Notes: generated from the letters alone by a model not told the origin. A stretch of 64,000 bases of DNA from Chryseobacterium sp. LJ668 (GCF_019613955.1 NZ_CP080443.1:496001-560000); one strand, 5' to 3'. Positions 1-8,317 are shown, counted from the first letter of the stretch. Program-made: numbers and translations.

Positions 1-415
1 CGGCATTTTTCACATTCTGCTTGCTGATCTCACCACGCTGCCCGTGATCTTTAATTGTGATCAATCCACCGACCGTACATTGAAGTTCTGACATTTCTGT
101 CACGGCTTTTTTGCCCATGATCATTACTTTTTCATAGGTTTTCTGCCATTTTCCTGCCGGAGCATAAGAACACGGAAGATATCCGCTCGAACTGGGTTTT
201 AATTTGCATCGTCCAAAACTGGGACCTGGAGGATTAAATTGCAGATCATCCTCTGTCACCGCGAGATAATCTGCGCTGCCTGCTGCATCATTCCAATAAT
301 GTTTTTGATGTGTGGTAACTTTATGCTGCGGGAACTGATCGCCCTGATTGCACTGGCATTTCCCTTTTTGTACGACAAAGTGTTTGCCGTCATGAGATGA
401 TGATTGCTGTGACAT
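1..415 (-). CDS. PAAR-like DUF4280 protein of the T6SS (partial, C-terminus off window)
   Basis: The minus-strand frame opens at an ATG at 415 and stays open to the window edge, giving about 138 residues. The protein begins MSQQSSSHDGKHFVVQKGK and continues with CQCNQGDQFP, then HQKHYWNDA and AVTEDDLQFNPPGPSFGRCKL. This pattern is what I know from the DUF4280/PAAR-like family, small cysteine-rich proteins that cap the VgrG spike or carry effectors in Bacteroidota T6SS. It lies just downstream of tssR in the same direction, which fits a spike-tip role. A strong hairpin (464-497) separates it from tssR, so it may be transcribed partly on its own. Whether a toxin domain follows cannot be seen here. 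Confidence 0.72.
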   Translation of the reverse strand, partial: MSQQSSSHDGKHFVVQKGKCQCNQGDQFPQHKVTTHQKHYWNDAAGSADYLAVTEDDLQFNPPGPSFGRCKLKPSSSGYLPCSYAPAGKWQKTYEKVMIMGKKAVTEMSELQCTVGGLITIKDHGQRGEISKQNVKNA

Positions 416-463
416 ATTTTGTAATGTTTGGTACTCAAAGATAACGAAAAGTAATCGAACATT

Positions 464-497
464 AAAAAAACGGAAAACAAATTTTCCGTTTTTTTAT
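464..497 (-). terminator. Hairpin terminator between tssR and the PAAR-like gene
   Basis: A-rich left arm ending ACGGAAAA, a short CAAA loop and right arm TTTTCCGT followed by T7. The arms are near-perfect and both strands have T-tracts, so it could act in either direction. It follows the tssR stop codon (508) and precedes the PAAR-like start (415). Confidence 0.7.
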
Positions 498-507
498 TTA
501 TAAGTTA

Positions 508-2907
508 TTAATGTTGAGTATATTCTGGTGCTTCCACAGGCAAAGTAGTGGGCATGAAATATTCGTTAAGCCAGTAAAACTCCTGTCCGTTATGTTTGAT
601 CTTTACGGCCGGATTGTTTCTGTGCGTAAGCATTCTTTCAGCTAAATCTTTATAAGATTTGAAATAAGATCTGGCTTCTTCATTGGTAATAATTTTTGAT
701 TTCTTCCAGCCTTTCAGTTTAAAATTTGACATTTTTTCTTCGTCAGAATTATCAAATCCTGTGCTCACCCCAACTGCATAAGACATTGGCTGTTCATACA
801 ACTCGCCTTTATCCAAGAATTTCAAGGTAGGATTGTATTTTTTAAGCAGCTTGATGTATTCTCGTAATGCTCTGGCCTGCTTAAAGTCTGTTCTTGCAGC
901 TCCTGACTTCTCATAAACTTCGGAGTAAAAAGCTTTAAGCTGATCGTATTCTGTCTCAGAAATTAAAATACCTTTTTCGATACCCGGTTTGAAATCTTTT
1001 AATTCTTTAGGAATATATCCTTTCACCAAAAAAGGATTCCCATAATTGATAAGCTGTGCTGCGATGCCTGCGGGAACTGGATTTGTAAGGCCGGGATACA
1101 TATATTTATATTTAAAATCAACATCTGTTTTTCCTGCGCCGACAGATGAGTGGAAATACTCATTAAGCGATTTATCAATCATTTCATTATCCAATGTCAC
1201 TTGTGCGATCAAGCTGTCAACTGATTTTTTTAGAAAACCTGGTGCCGTAATATCTCCTTTTTTAGGAAATATAACAAATCCCGGAGCCATACTCTGTTTC
1301 GGAAAATCTAGTGAATAGAACCCTGCATCACCTTCAACCAAATTAAAATTATTCTTCGTTAAAACATCACTTTGATTGATGATCTTTTGTTTTTTGAGTT
1401 CGGCAACATTTTTAGCTGTATTGGTAACAATATTTTCTGCCATCAAGACAAAATCGTTGTAAGTATCCGCAGATCGCGCACTTGTCTGGAACATAATCAC
1501 TTTTGCCTGAGCCTGAGTGAGAGAATTGATTACCCCATACATATTTCCGCTCTGGTTGGCTGAAGTACCGATGGTGATGACAATATTGGTCTCGTCCGGA
1601 AGTTCGGAAAGCAGATTTCCGGCTGCAATCAGACCTTCGTTTACAGGTTGATTTCCACCTGTGCTTTGGCAGTTCATTTCATTGATTTTCTCATCGATAA
1701 AGGATGTGATTTTACTGTAATCTTTGCTTAAGACTGAAGGAACTACATTTTCTCCGCAAGGATTATTTTTATATAAAACAACGCCATATTTAATTGAATT
1801 AAAATAAGATGGCTTCTCAAATCTCAGTTGAAGATCCTGTAAAAGTGATTTTACAATGGGTGTATATGGTGTATTTGAAACACTTACATCTAAAACAAAA
1901 ACAATATTTGCACTTTTATTTTTTTCGGTGATTTCTCTATAACGATCAAAGTAAATAGGCTCACCCAAAACGTTATACACAAAGTTTTTGCTGTAATCTA
2001 AAACATTGGTAAAATATTTTGTTTTAGAATCTGGTTTTGCCTCTTCATTTAAGGCTAAAGTAACAGGAAAAATATTTTCAAGCGGTGGTCTTTTATCAAC
2101 ATCGGTCAGAAGAATTGCAGTTCTGTTTTCGGCATCAGTTCCTCCCGGAGAACCTTCATGAATTCCCAAAGTAGTCTCTTTTACACCCGTGGTATTTTTT
2201 ATTTTGATTGCAGAACGTTCTCCCCATGCAGAAATAACGTCTGAACTCACCCATCCGTAAAGACCTGTACCGATACTATCCATATCAATTGAAGGCTTTT
2301 TACCGACCAGAAATCTTTTGTTGTTTTCTGCCTGCTTATAAACGTAGACCATTTGTCCATTTGGAATTTTGACATTGGCGTTTTCTATGAGGCTGGGAGA
2401 ATTAAAAACCATTATCGAATCATTTTTGTAATATCTCTCCGCACTTCTGATTACTTCAGGGCTATTCGGGACAACTGCTACACGTACAGGATAGCCAGTT
2501 TTTTCGCTTTTTAAAGAATTGCTCCAGAGAAGAAGATCAGATTCCGGGATCCAGCCGTAGGTTTTTATAGATTTTGAAGAAACTTTTTTCATCAAAGCAT
2601 CAGGAATGTATTCTGCTACCTTTACCATTCCGTCTCTGTGTTTTAGAACCATCAAAGGTTCTAAAAATTTCACTTCTTTATAAGATTTTTCATCACTCTT
2701 ATCCAAATATGCCGTATTTCTCGATCTATCTGAAATAGCGATCCACGGTACCGATTTTTTAGAAAAGCCATCAATTACCGGAGCATTATCAATTTGACCG
2801 TATTGTTTGGGTTCCGGAGTTTTCTTTGAAGGTAGTTTTACCTGGCAACCTGTAAGTATTACCGATAAACCTATATAATAAGCTGCTAGAGGAAATTTAT
2901 TTTTCAT
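508..2907 (-). CDS. tssR: Type VI secretion system lipoprotein TssR (vWA-like domain)
   Basis: About 799 residues. I start it at the Met at 2907 because that gives MKNKFPLAAYYIGLSVILTG followed by Cys, a lipoprotein signal with lipobox LTGC; an upstream in-frame ATG (2997) would bury the signal. After the lipobox come two SH3-like segments ending in YGWIPESDLLLW (about 117-128) and YGWVSSDVISAWG (about 217-229). A von Willebrand A-like region starts at FVLDVSVSN, with the MIDAS-type D340-x-S342-x-S344. TssR is one of the proteins specific to Bacteroidota T6SSiii and is thought to belong to the envelope-spanning membrane complex. It is fourth in a minus-strand operon, 53 bp after the PKD-domain gene. 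The size, lipobox and neighbours agree; the name rests on family memory. Confidence 0.82.
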   Translation of the reverse strand: MKNKFPLAAYYIGLSVILTGCQVKLPSKKTPEPKQYGQIDNAPVIDGFSKKSVPWIAISDRSRNTAYLDKSDEKSYKEVKFLEPLMVLKHRDGMVKVAEYIPDALMKKVSSKSIKTYGWIPESDLLLWSNSLKSEKTGYPVRVAVVPNSPEVIRSAERYYKNDSIMVFNSPSLIENANVKIPNGQMVYVYKQAENNKRFLVGKKPSIDMDSIGTGLYGWVSSDVISAWGERSAIKIKNTTGVKETTLGIHEGSPGGTDAENRTAILLTDVDKRPPLENIFPVTLALNEEAKPDSKTKYFTNVLDYSKNFVYNVLGEPIYFDRYREITEKNKSANIVFVLDVSVSNTPYTPIVKSLLQDLQLRFEKPSYFNSIKYGVVLYKNNPCGENVVPSVLSKDYSKITSFIDEKINEMNCQSTGGNQPVNEGLIAAGNLLSELPDETNIVITIGTSANQSGNMYGVINSLTQAQAKVIMFQTSARSADTYNDFVLMAENIVTNTAKNVAELKKQKIINQSDVLTKNNFNLVEGDAGFYSLDFPKQSMAPGFVIFPKKGDITAPGFLKKSVDSLIAQVTLDNEMIDKSLNEYFHSSVGAGKTDVDFKYKYMYPGLTNPVPAGIAAQLINYGNPFLVKGYIPKELKDFKPGIEKGILISETEYDQLKAFYSEVYEKSGAARTDFKQARALREYIKLLKKYNPTLKFLDKGELYEQPMSYAVGVSTGFDNSDEEKMSNFKLKGWKKSKIITNEEARSYFKSYKDLAERMLTHRNNPAVKIKHNGQEFYWLNEYFMPTTLPVEAPEYTQH

Positions 2908-2960
2908 CTTAATTTTCTTTATAATTGGTGTGATATCCGAGAAAAATTCGGACAAAAAAT

Positions 2961-3869
2961 TTATTTGCTTTGGTTGATATCTACTTTTGTAACACAATTC
3001 TGGGCATCGTCAAAATTGAGTTTCACAGTCTGAATGACATTATTTTTATCAAACTGCAGACCTGCACAATACAGATAAAAATTATTGACTTTATTGTCGC
3101 TTACCTGCACAATCGTATTTTCGTTATTGCATAAGTACTTGTTTAATAAATAGTTGTAATGCATATTAAAACTATTCCCGTTGGCAATCTGCTGAAGATG
3201 ATATTTAAAATCATTATCCATTTTTTCATAAGTATCATCTACCTTCAACTCTGCGTCATCCAACTCATCATACCCCGGAAGAATTTTGATATTGTGCAGA
3301 ATAGGTTCTTCGTTTTCGGTATAGAGCGTTACCACATAGTTACCAGGTTTCTGGTAAGAATAAATAGCCATTTTATCTTTTGAATCAATTCTGCCGGTTT
3401 CACCAAATTTCCAGGTGAACTGCTTAGCATCAGAAATCGCTCTGAATTGAATGTTTTCATACTGCATTGCCTGAGTCTGAGCATCAATTCTGGTAATCAT
3501 CGCTAAACTGTCTTTAGGCCGCGTGATATTTCTTGCAGAAACCAAAATGGGGAAAGATTTAGTATATTTATTGTCAATAATCAGTGATACGGTATAATAT
3601 CCGGGTTTATTATAGAAATGAAAACCTTTACTTTGAATTGAGGTGGTACCGTCTCCGAAATCCCATTTTTTCTGTTTTGCGAATTGGGTTTTATCCTGAA
3701 AATTAAGAGTATCACCAATCATCAGTGACGCAGGATATACCACTCCTACAATGTCGTCTGAGGAATGAATCACCTTTTTTTGGAGCCACAGAGCAACTAA
3801 TGCAGCGATAAGCAAGGTGGCAATAACACCGATGATGATGTTTTTTCTGTTTTTCTGAAAATAGTTCAT
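2961..3869 (-). CDS. PKD-domain inner-membrane protein of the T6SS (TssP-like)
   Basis: 302 residues. A short basic N-terminus (MNYFQKNRKN) is followed by one membrane helix (about residues 11-29), so the bulk should face the periplasm. Two PKD-like beta-sandwich repeats are visible: one with KKWDFGDGT and a YYTVSLIIDN strand, and a second with FTWKFGETG and NYVVTLYTEN. The last 110 residues have no recognised domain. It lies 39 bp after the second TssO-like gene and 53 bp before tssR. T6SSiii loci encode a set of such envelope proteins (TssN, O, P, Q, R) that replace the TssJLM complex; the position suggests TssP, but I assign that only tentatively. Confidence 0.62.
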   Translation of the reverse strand: MNYFQKNRKNIIIGVIATLLIAALVALWLQKKVIHSSDDIVGVVYPASLMIGDTLNFQDKTQFAKQKKWDFGDGTTSIQSKGFHFYNKPGYYTVSLIIDNKYTKSFPILVSARNITRPKDSLAMITRIDAQTQAMQYENIQFRAISDAKQFTWKFGETGRIDSKDKMAIYSYQKPGNYVVTLYTENEEPILHNIKILPGYDELDDAELKVDDTYEKMDNDFKYHLQQIANGNSFNMHYNYLLNKYLCNNENTIVQVSDNKVNNFYLYCAGLQFDKNNVIQTVKLNFDDAQNCVTKVDINQSK

Positions 3870-3908
3870 ATTTAATTTTTGTGGTGAGTTGTTGGTTGTC
3901 TGGTGTTT

Positions 3909-4427
3909 TTATCTGTTTTTTAAATCGTTGGTACGCTGTATTAAATCACGTTTTCTGTCTTTATAACCTATTGTACAGTCTTCATACTGCTTTTCAAAAG
4001 CTTTTATATCGTCTGTGATTTTTGAAACATTTTTTTTATCTACAAAATACATGGTGTAAAACGCTGCTATCTGGTGATACCCTTCTTTTCGCAAGTCATT
4101 CACATTTACATTATCGTACGCACCGTTAATATCATTGATCTTATATTTTATTTCGTTCTCTTCAAGAGGCTGCGGCACTTCTGCTGTCAGTTTTGAGATA
4201 CTGTTGAATGTAGAATCGATGATAGGAATCATCAACTTCTGGCGCTCATTGTATTTGGCTTTCTGATCAAGCGTTTCCAATGAAAAAACATCAGCATCTG
4301 AAAAAGGCGATGCAAATGTTTTCAAAAAAATGATACTCAGAAGTATAAGTGCTGCTATTAGCATAAACACGAGATATACAAACTGATACCGTTTTTCCTT
4401 TTTGGATAATGTAATTTGTCCCTGCAT
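3909..4427 (-). CDS. TssO-like single-pass membrane protein (second copy)
   Basis: 172 residues. A cytoplasmic basic stretch (LSKKEKRYQ) precedes one membrane helix (about residues 15-37), then a mainly helical periplasmic part with charged, coiled-coil-like stretches (KAFEKQYEDC, DRKRDLIQRTNDLKNR at the end). Size and topology match TssO-family proteins of T6SSiii, and it is between another protein of the same build and a PKD-domain protein. It begins 16 bp after the stop of the upstream gene. The sequence is not closely similar to the upstream copy, so this is a shared architecture rather than a recent duplication. Confidence 0.6.
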   Translation of the reverse strand: MQGQITLSKKEKRYQFVYLVFMLIAALILLSIIFLKTFASPFSDADVFSLETLDQKAKYNERQKLMIPIIDSTFNSISKLTAEVPQPLEENEIKYKINDINGAYDNVNVNDLRKEGYHQIAAFYTMYFVDKKNVSKITDDIKAFEKQYEDCTIGYKDRKRDLIQRTNDLKNR

Positions 4428-4443
4428 AATCTTCTATTTAAAA

Positions 4444-4974
4444 TTATCTTCTTCTGCCTGTAAAACTTCTTGTAGGATCTACTCTCAATTCGTCATTGAT
4501 GCGGTCTGTTTTGCCCATACACTGATTAACGCTTCTGATGGCTGCTTGTTTCTGATTGTTAACTTCGATAATCTTCGTCTTTAATGCAAGCATAGGACGT
4601 ATTTTATTCAGCAGTATGGCGTAATGTTTCAGATTGTCAGCGCTGTCTTCACGCATCATTCGTTTGGCGTTTCTTACATCTTCTGCGATCTGGTTTCTTA
4701 GATAGATATCATTCTCAACTTCGTTTAAGTCGAGAAGAGACATTTTATAGTTGATGCTGTCTATCTGAATTTTCAAGGCAGCACCGCGGCTCAGTAAATC
4801 TTTGTAACCATCAACTTCTCGTTCTACACCTTTCCGTTGAATATCATAACTTTTAAAAAAGAAAAAAACTGCACAGAATGAAATTGCAGATAAAATGATG
4901 AATGAGAGGATAAATTTCCAAATACTGATCCTGACGTCGGATCTGTTTAATTTTTTATCTCTATTTGTAGACAT
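4444..4974 (-). CDS. TssO-like single-pass membrane protein (first copy)
   Basis: 176 residues. Basic N-terminus (MSTNRDKKLNRSD), one hydrophobic helix (about residues 19-41, ending in several Phe), then a long helical periplasmic region with many charged residues, and a basic tail ending FTGRRR. First visible gene of the minus-strand T6SS run; whatever lies upstream is replaced by a divergent regulator at 5152, so this gene probably starts a transcription unit. The short, single-helix, coiled-coil build is what is expected of TssO in the T6SSiii membrane complex. The call depends mostly on locus context. Confidence 0.6.
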   Translation of the reverse strand: MSTNRDKKLNRSDVRISIWKFILSFIILSAISFCAVFFFFKSYDIQRKGVEREVDGYKDLLSRGAALKIQIDSINYKMSLLDLNEVENDIYLRNQIAEDVRNAKRMMREDSADNLKHYAILLNKIRPMLALKTKIIEVNNQKQAAIRSVNQCMGKTDRINDELRVDPTRSFTGRRR

Positions 4975-5151
4975 ACCTGTGATTTGATTTGGAATGTGAA
5001 AATAGAAAAAATATATTTATTTACAAAATTAAATATAGAGTTTGCAACGTATTTACAATTATTTAATATTAAGTTTAATTTTAAAATCCGAAAGATTTTC
5101 ATACTTTAGTGATCAAATTTTATTTTACCTTTTCCAAATCACAAAATCATA

Positions 5152-5823
5152 ATGAGTAAAATATTAACCCATACGGTTCGGTTTTCCATAGCTGACAGCG
5201 ATTTTTATTTTAAAAAAATATTAATTAAAATGCTCTTGGAAAATCCTTTTAATATGCTCCTCAATGACTGTAACAACGGTCATGAGCTCATTAGCAGAAT
5301 CTACAGAAAACAGGAAGATGTTTTTATTATAGAACTTTTCATGCCGGTACTCAGTGGTCTCGAAGCAATAAAATTTATCCGAAAAAACAATGAAGATACG
5401 CCTATTATCACTTATTCCGGTACTTATCAGGAAGATATGGCTGAAATTCTAGACAAAATCCCGAATATTTATTATTGTCAAAAAAACAGCAATATTATTA
5501 AAGATATCATTAAAGGAAAAATCACCTCCCAAGAATTTGATTATCAAGCATATTCGGAAAGCTGGAAGCAACAGCCTTTAGCCGTTCAGGAATATATGAA
5601 CAGACAGAAACAGAGCCAGGAAGAACTGTCATCCACTGAGATTCAACTGATGAAATTCTGCTATGAAGGCTTCAGTAACAAAGAGATAGGCGAAAAGCTC
5701 AACCTCAGCCCAAGAACAATTGACACCTACATCAACCGACTCACAGAAAAGCTTGGCTTAAAAACAAAACTTCATCTGATAAGATTCTGTGTAGAAAACG
5801 GATACTATAATTCGAGCATGTAA
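5152..5823 (+). CDS. LuxR-family regulator with an atypical (Glu) receiver domain
   Basis: 223 residues. Residues 8-125 follow the receiver fold: an acidic stretch IADSD (15-17), a beta-3 strand DVFII and MPVLSG after the phospho-site. The phospho-acceptor Asp position is Glu61 (FIIELFMP instead of the usual LLDLxMP), and the usual DD pair is broken to D-S-D. Residues 158-217 form a LuxR/NarL helix-turn-helix (FSNKEIGEKLNLSPRTIDTY). Such a protein cannot be phosphorylated at the normal residue and may be locked in one state or use another signal. It is divergent from the T6SS genes, with 177 bp between the starts, so control of that locus is a reasonable guess but is not shown by the sequence. 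No histidine kinase is adjacent. Confidence 0.85.
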   Translation: MSKILTHTVRFSIADSDFYFKKILIKMLLENPFNMLLNDCNNGHELISRIYRKQEDVFIIELFMPVLSGLEAIKFIRKNNEDTPIITYSGTYQEDMAEILDKIPNIYYCQKNSNIIKDIIKGKITSQEFDYQAYSESWKQQPLAVQEYMNRQKQSQEELSSTEIQLMKFCYEGFSNKEIGEKLNLSPRTIDTYINRLTEKLGLKTKLHLIRFCVENGYYNSSM

Positions 5824-5898
5824 AATGACTTTTTTGGTGCATAAACCAGACTAATTATAAAATTGTCAGCTGTTTAAGTTAAATATTTTCGTGACTAA

Positions 5899-5931
5899 TT
5901 TGCTTCTATTCAATTTTTTTGACTAAATTTG
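5899..5931 (+). promoter_or_regulatory. Promoter of the HU gene
   Basis: TTTG at 5899-5902, 21 bp spacer, then TAAATTTG at 5924-5931. This is a full match to the Bacteroidota -33/-7 consensus (TTTG, TAnnTTTG). The predicted start of transcription is about 5936-5938, giving a leader of roughly 25 nt before the ATG at 5962. Confidence 0.75.
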
Positions 5932-5961
5932 CACACCTAAAATTTAAAATTAAAAAAGGAA

Positions 5962-6252
5962 ATGACAAAGGCAGAATTGGTAAACACCATCTCAAATAAA
6001 TTGGGAACAGAAAAGAATGAAACACAGAAAGTTGTAGAAGCTTTTATGCAGGAGATCAGGACTTCTATGTATAATGGAGACAATGTTTACTTAAGAGGTT
6101 TTGGATCTTTCATCGTTAAAACTAGAGCAGCGAAAACGGGAAGAAACATTTCTAAGAACACTGCAATCGAAATCCCTGCACACAACATTCCTGCTTTCAA
6201 GCCATCAAAATCTTTTGTGGAGAAAGTAAAAACTAAAGTTGCAGTAAAATAA
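5962..6252 (+). CDS. HU-family DNA-binding protein
   Basis: 96 residues, the normal length for HU/IHF-type histone-like proteins. The N-terminal helices (TKAELVNTISNKLG) are followed by the arm region GFGSFIVKTRAAKTGRNI (46-63) and NIPAFKPSKSF, the classic DNA-bending signature. It binds and bends DNA as a dimer in the nucleoid. A consensus promoter lies upstream (5899-5931) and AAGGA sits close to the ATG. It is followed by the micro-gene at 6299 with 46 bp between, so the two are probably co-transcribed up to the hairpin at 6416. Confidence 0.95.
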   Translation: MTKAELVNTISNKLGTEKNETQKVVEAFMQEIRTSMYNGDNVYLRGFGSFIVKTRAAKTGRNISKNTAIEIPAHNIPAFKPSKSFVEKVKTKVAVK

Positions 6253-6298
6253 GAATAACAATTGAATATTAACTAGTTACACAAAAAAAATTAACATT

Positions 6299-6388
6299 AT
6301 GCCAAGCGGAAAGAAAAGAAAAAGACACAAGGTTGCAACACACAAAAGAAAGAAAAGAAGAAGAGCGAACAGACATAAGAAAAAATAA
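6299..6388 (+). CDS. 29-residue basic ribosomal micro-protein (AURKAIP1/COX24-like, bS22/Thx type)
   Basis: A short frame of 29 codons plus stop, translating MPSGKKRKRHKVATHKRKKR and ending RRANRHKKK. Nearly two thirds of the residues are Lys, Arg or His. I recognise the conserved MPSGKKRKRHK start from Bacteroidota proteins annotated with the AURKAIP1/COX24 (mitochondrial mS38-type) domain, a small ribosomal-subunit protein. It sits between HU and RNase G and is followed by a clear terminator at 6416-6466. Too short for most gene finders, but the sequence is so constrained that I am confident it is real. Confidence 0.88.
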   Translation: MPSGKKRKRHKVATHKRKKRRRANRHKKK

Positions 6389-6415
6389 TCTCAACTAGAG
6401 ATTTTGTAATATAAT

Positions 6416-6466
6416 AATATAGTTGGTGTTTATATTTTTTGTAATATTCACCAACTATATTTTTTG
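6416..6466 (+). terminator. Terminator after the HU/ribosomal micro-protein unit
   Basis: A perfect 13-bp stem (ATATAGTTGGTG at 6417-6428 with its complement at 6449-6460, plus one more A-T pair) followed by a T-tract at 6460-6465. Confidence 0.85.
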
Positions 6467-6594
6467 TTTGTTACCACAGGATTTTAGATATTCAGAAATC
6501 ATTTAGCGATTAGATTTATATCATTATTATTAGTTAAATTTAAAAATATATCTGAAACATCTAATCTCAAAAAATAAATTATCTTATTAACAGA

Positions 6595-8157
6595 ATGAAG
6601 AAAGAACTAATAATTTCGCACGAAGATGAGCTTACAAAAATTGCTTTACTGGAAGACGGAAGATTATGTGAACTTCATGAGGAAGAAGACAAAAACGATT
6701 TTGTAGTCGGAGATTTATTTATAGGAAAAGTAAAAAAACTGGCACCCAACCTTAATGCAGCATTCGTAAACATAGGATACGACAAAGATGCTTTCCTGCA
6801 TTATCAGGATCTTGGGCCACAGTATCTTACCTATAAAAAGTTCTTAAACGACACGGTTTCTAAAAAACAAAATACCTCAAGTTTAAAAAATTTCGAGCTG
6901 CAGCCCGAAATCGATAAAAACGGAATGGTCGATAAAGTCATAGCAAAAGATGATGTTGTTATTTTACAGATAACCAAAGAACCGATCTCTACAAAAGGCC
7001 CGAGAATATCTACTCAGATTTCTCTTACAGGTCGTTTTTTAGTCTTAATACCATTTGATAATAAAGTTTCGATCTCAAAAAAAATCGGCAGCTCTGAAGA
7101 GAAAATCAGACTCAGAACCTTGATTGACAGTATTAAACCAGAAGGTTTTGGCGTCATCATCAGAACGGTAGCCGAAGGAAAGAAAGTCGCTGATCTTCAC
7201 AATGATATGAATCAACTGGTTCAGAAATGGGAAAATACTTTTAAGAATATTCAGAAGAATAAAGTACCATCAAAAGTATTAAGTGAAGACAACAAAGCGT
7301 CGTCTATTTTAAGAGATAATTTCAATCAGGATTTTGTAAACGTCTTCTGTGACGACGAACAAATGGTTGAAGAAATGAAAAATTATCTGGAAGTTATTGC
7401 TCCTGAACGGAAAAACATTGTTCAGTTTTATGACTCCCACATTCCTCTCCTCGAATATTATAACGTTGAAAAACAGCTTAAGCAAAGCTTTGGTAAACAC
7501 GTAAATATTCCAAGTTCAAAAGGTGCTTACCTTGTAATAGAACACACTGAAGCCCTGCACGTAATTGACGTTAACTCCGGAAACAATATCAGCGCCGGAA
7601 ATGCCACCACCAAAGAACATGGGCTTAATGTGAACAGAATGGCGGCCACAGAAATAGCAAGACAGCTCCGTCTCAGAGATATGGGCGGAATCATTGTCGT
7701 AGATTTCATCGACATGACCAACCCTGATCACAGAAGAGATTTGTTTGAACATCTGAAAACAGAAATGAGCCGTGATAAAGCGCGCCATAAGATTCTGCCT
7801 CCAAGTAAATTTGGACTGATACAGATCACCAGACAGAGAAACCGTCCGGAAAAACAAATCGACATCAAGGAAGAAAACCCCAACAAAGACGGAGAAATCG
7901 TAGCTCCGATTGTCATTGTTGAGAAAATGGAAGATACCATCCGAACCATTATGCAAAAAGGTGACAAAGGAAAATTGTACCTGCATGTACACCCTTTTGT
8001 AGAAGCTTTCCTAACCAAAGGAATCAAAAGTATACAGATGAAATGGTTTCTAAAGTATAAAAAATGGGTCACCATTATCCCACGGGATTCTTTTAAATAT
8101 TTAGAATACAAAATCTATAATTCGAAAAAAGAAGAATTAAGCGGATATTCTAACTAA
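6595..8157 (+). CDS. rng: Ribonuclease E/G family endoribonuclease
   Basis: 520 residues. An S1-like RNA-binding segment at the start (GDLFIGKVKKLAPNLNAAFV) has a long insertion (about 75-120) usual in Bacteroidota. The catalytic DNase I-like part holds HVIDVNSGN (Asp325) and IIVVDFIDM (Asp370), matching the Mg-binding aspartates D303 and D346 of E. coli RNase E. The protein stops shortly after the catalytic core, as in RNase G, and lacks the RNase E scaffold arm. The CPxCxG zinc-link motif expected after the QITRQR segment is absent (IKEENPNKDGE instead). Role: single-strand cleavage in rRNA maturation and mRNA decay. A hairpin terminator follows at 8168. Confidence 0.93.
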   Translation: MKKELIISHEDELTKIALLEDGRLCELHEEEDKNDFVVGDLFIGKVKKLAPNLNAAFVNIGYDKDAFLHYQDLGPQYLTYKKFLNDTVSKKQNTSSLKNFELQPEIDKNGMVDKVIAKDDVVILQITKEPISTKGPRISTQISLTGRFLVLIPFDNKVSISKKIGSSEEKIRLRTLIDSIKPEGFGVIIRTVAEGKKVADLHNDMNQLVQKWENTFKNIQKNKVPSKVLSEDNKASSILRDNFNQDFVNVFCDDEQMVEEMKNYLEVIAPERKNIVQFYDSHIPLLEYYNVEKQLKQSFGKHVNIPSSKGAYLVIEHTEALHVIDVNSGNNISAGNATTKEHGLNVNRMAATEIARQLRLRDMGGIIVVDFIDMTNPDHRRDLFEHLKTEMSRDKARHKILPPSKFGLIQITRQRNRPEKQIDIKEENPNKDGEIVAPIVIVEKMEDTIRTIMQKGDKGKLYLHVHPFVEAFLTKGIKSIQMKWFLKYKKWVTIIPRDSFKYLEYKIYNSKKEELSGYSN

Positions 8158-8167
8158 ACAACACATT

Positions 8168-8196
8168 AAAACCTTCAGAATTTCTGGAGGTTTTTT
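8168..8196 (+). terminator. Terminator after rng
   Basis: AAAACCTTCAGAA pairs with TTCTGGAGGTTTT with one G-T pair, followed by six T. Confidence 0.8.
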
Positions 8197-8305
8197 CTTA
8201 TAATCTTTTGTATTGCAAATGAAATATGAAAAAAATATGAATGAAGAAGTGAATGAAAATATGTTTTATTAACATCAATATTTTTCCTTTTTAAAGATAT
8301 ATTAG

Positions 8306-8313
8306 TAAATTTG
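8306..8313 (+). promoter_or_regulatory. -7 element 4 nt before the Nudix gene start
   Basis: TAAATTTG matches TAnnTTTG exactly and ends 4 nt before the ATG at 8318, so transcription would start at or next to the A of the start codon. No TTTG is visible at the -33 position. Confidence 0.55.
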
Positions 8314-8317
8314 AGAT

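Noticed and set aside
256..480. 74-residue minus-strand frame at the left end
   Set aside because: It is another frame of the PAAR-like gene; the 415 frame matches a known family.
7516..7992. 158-residue antisense frame within rng
   Set aside because: Antisense shadow of a well-conserved catalytic region; no start signals.
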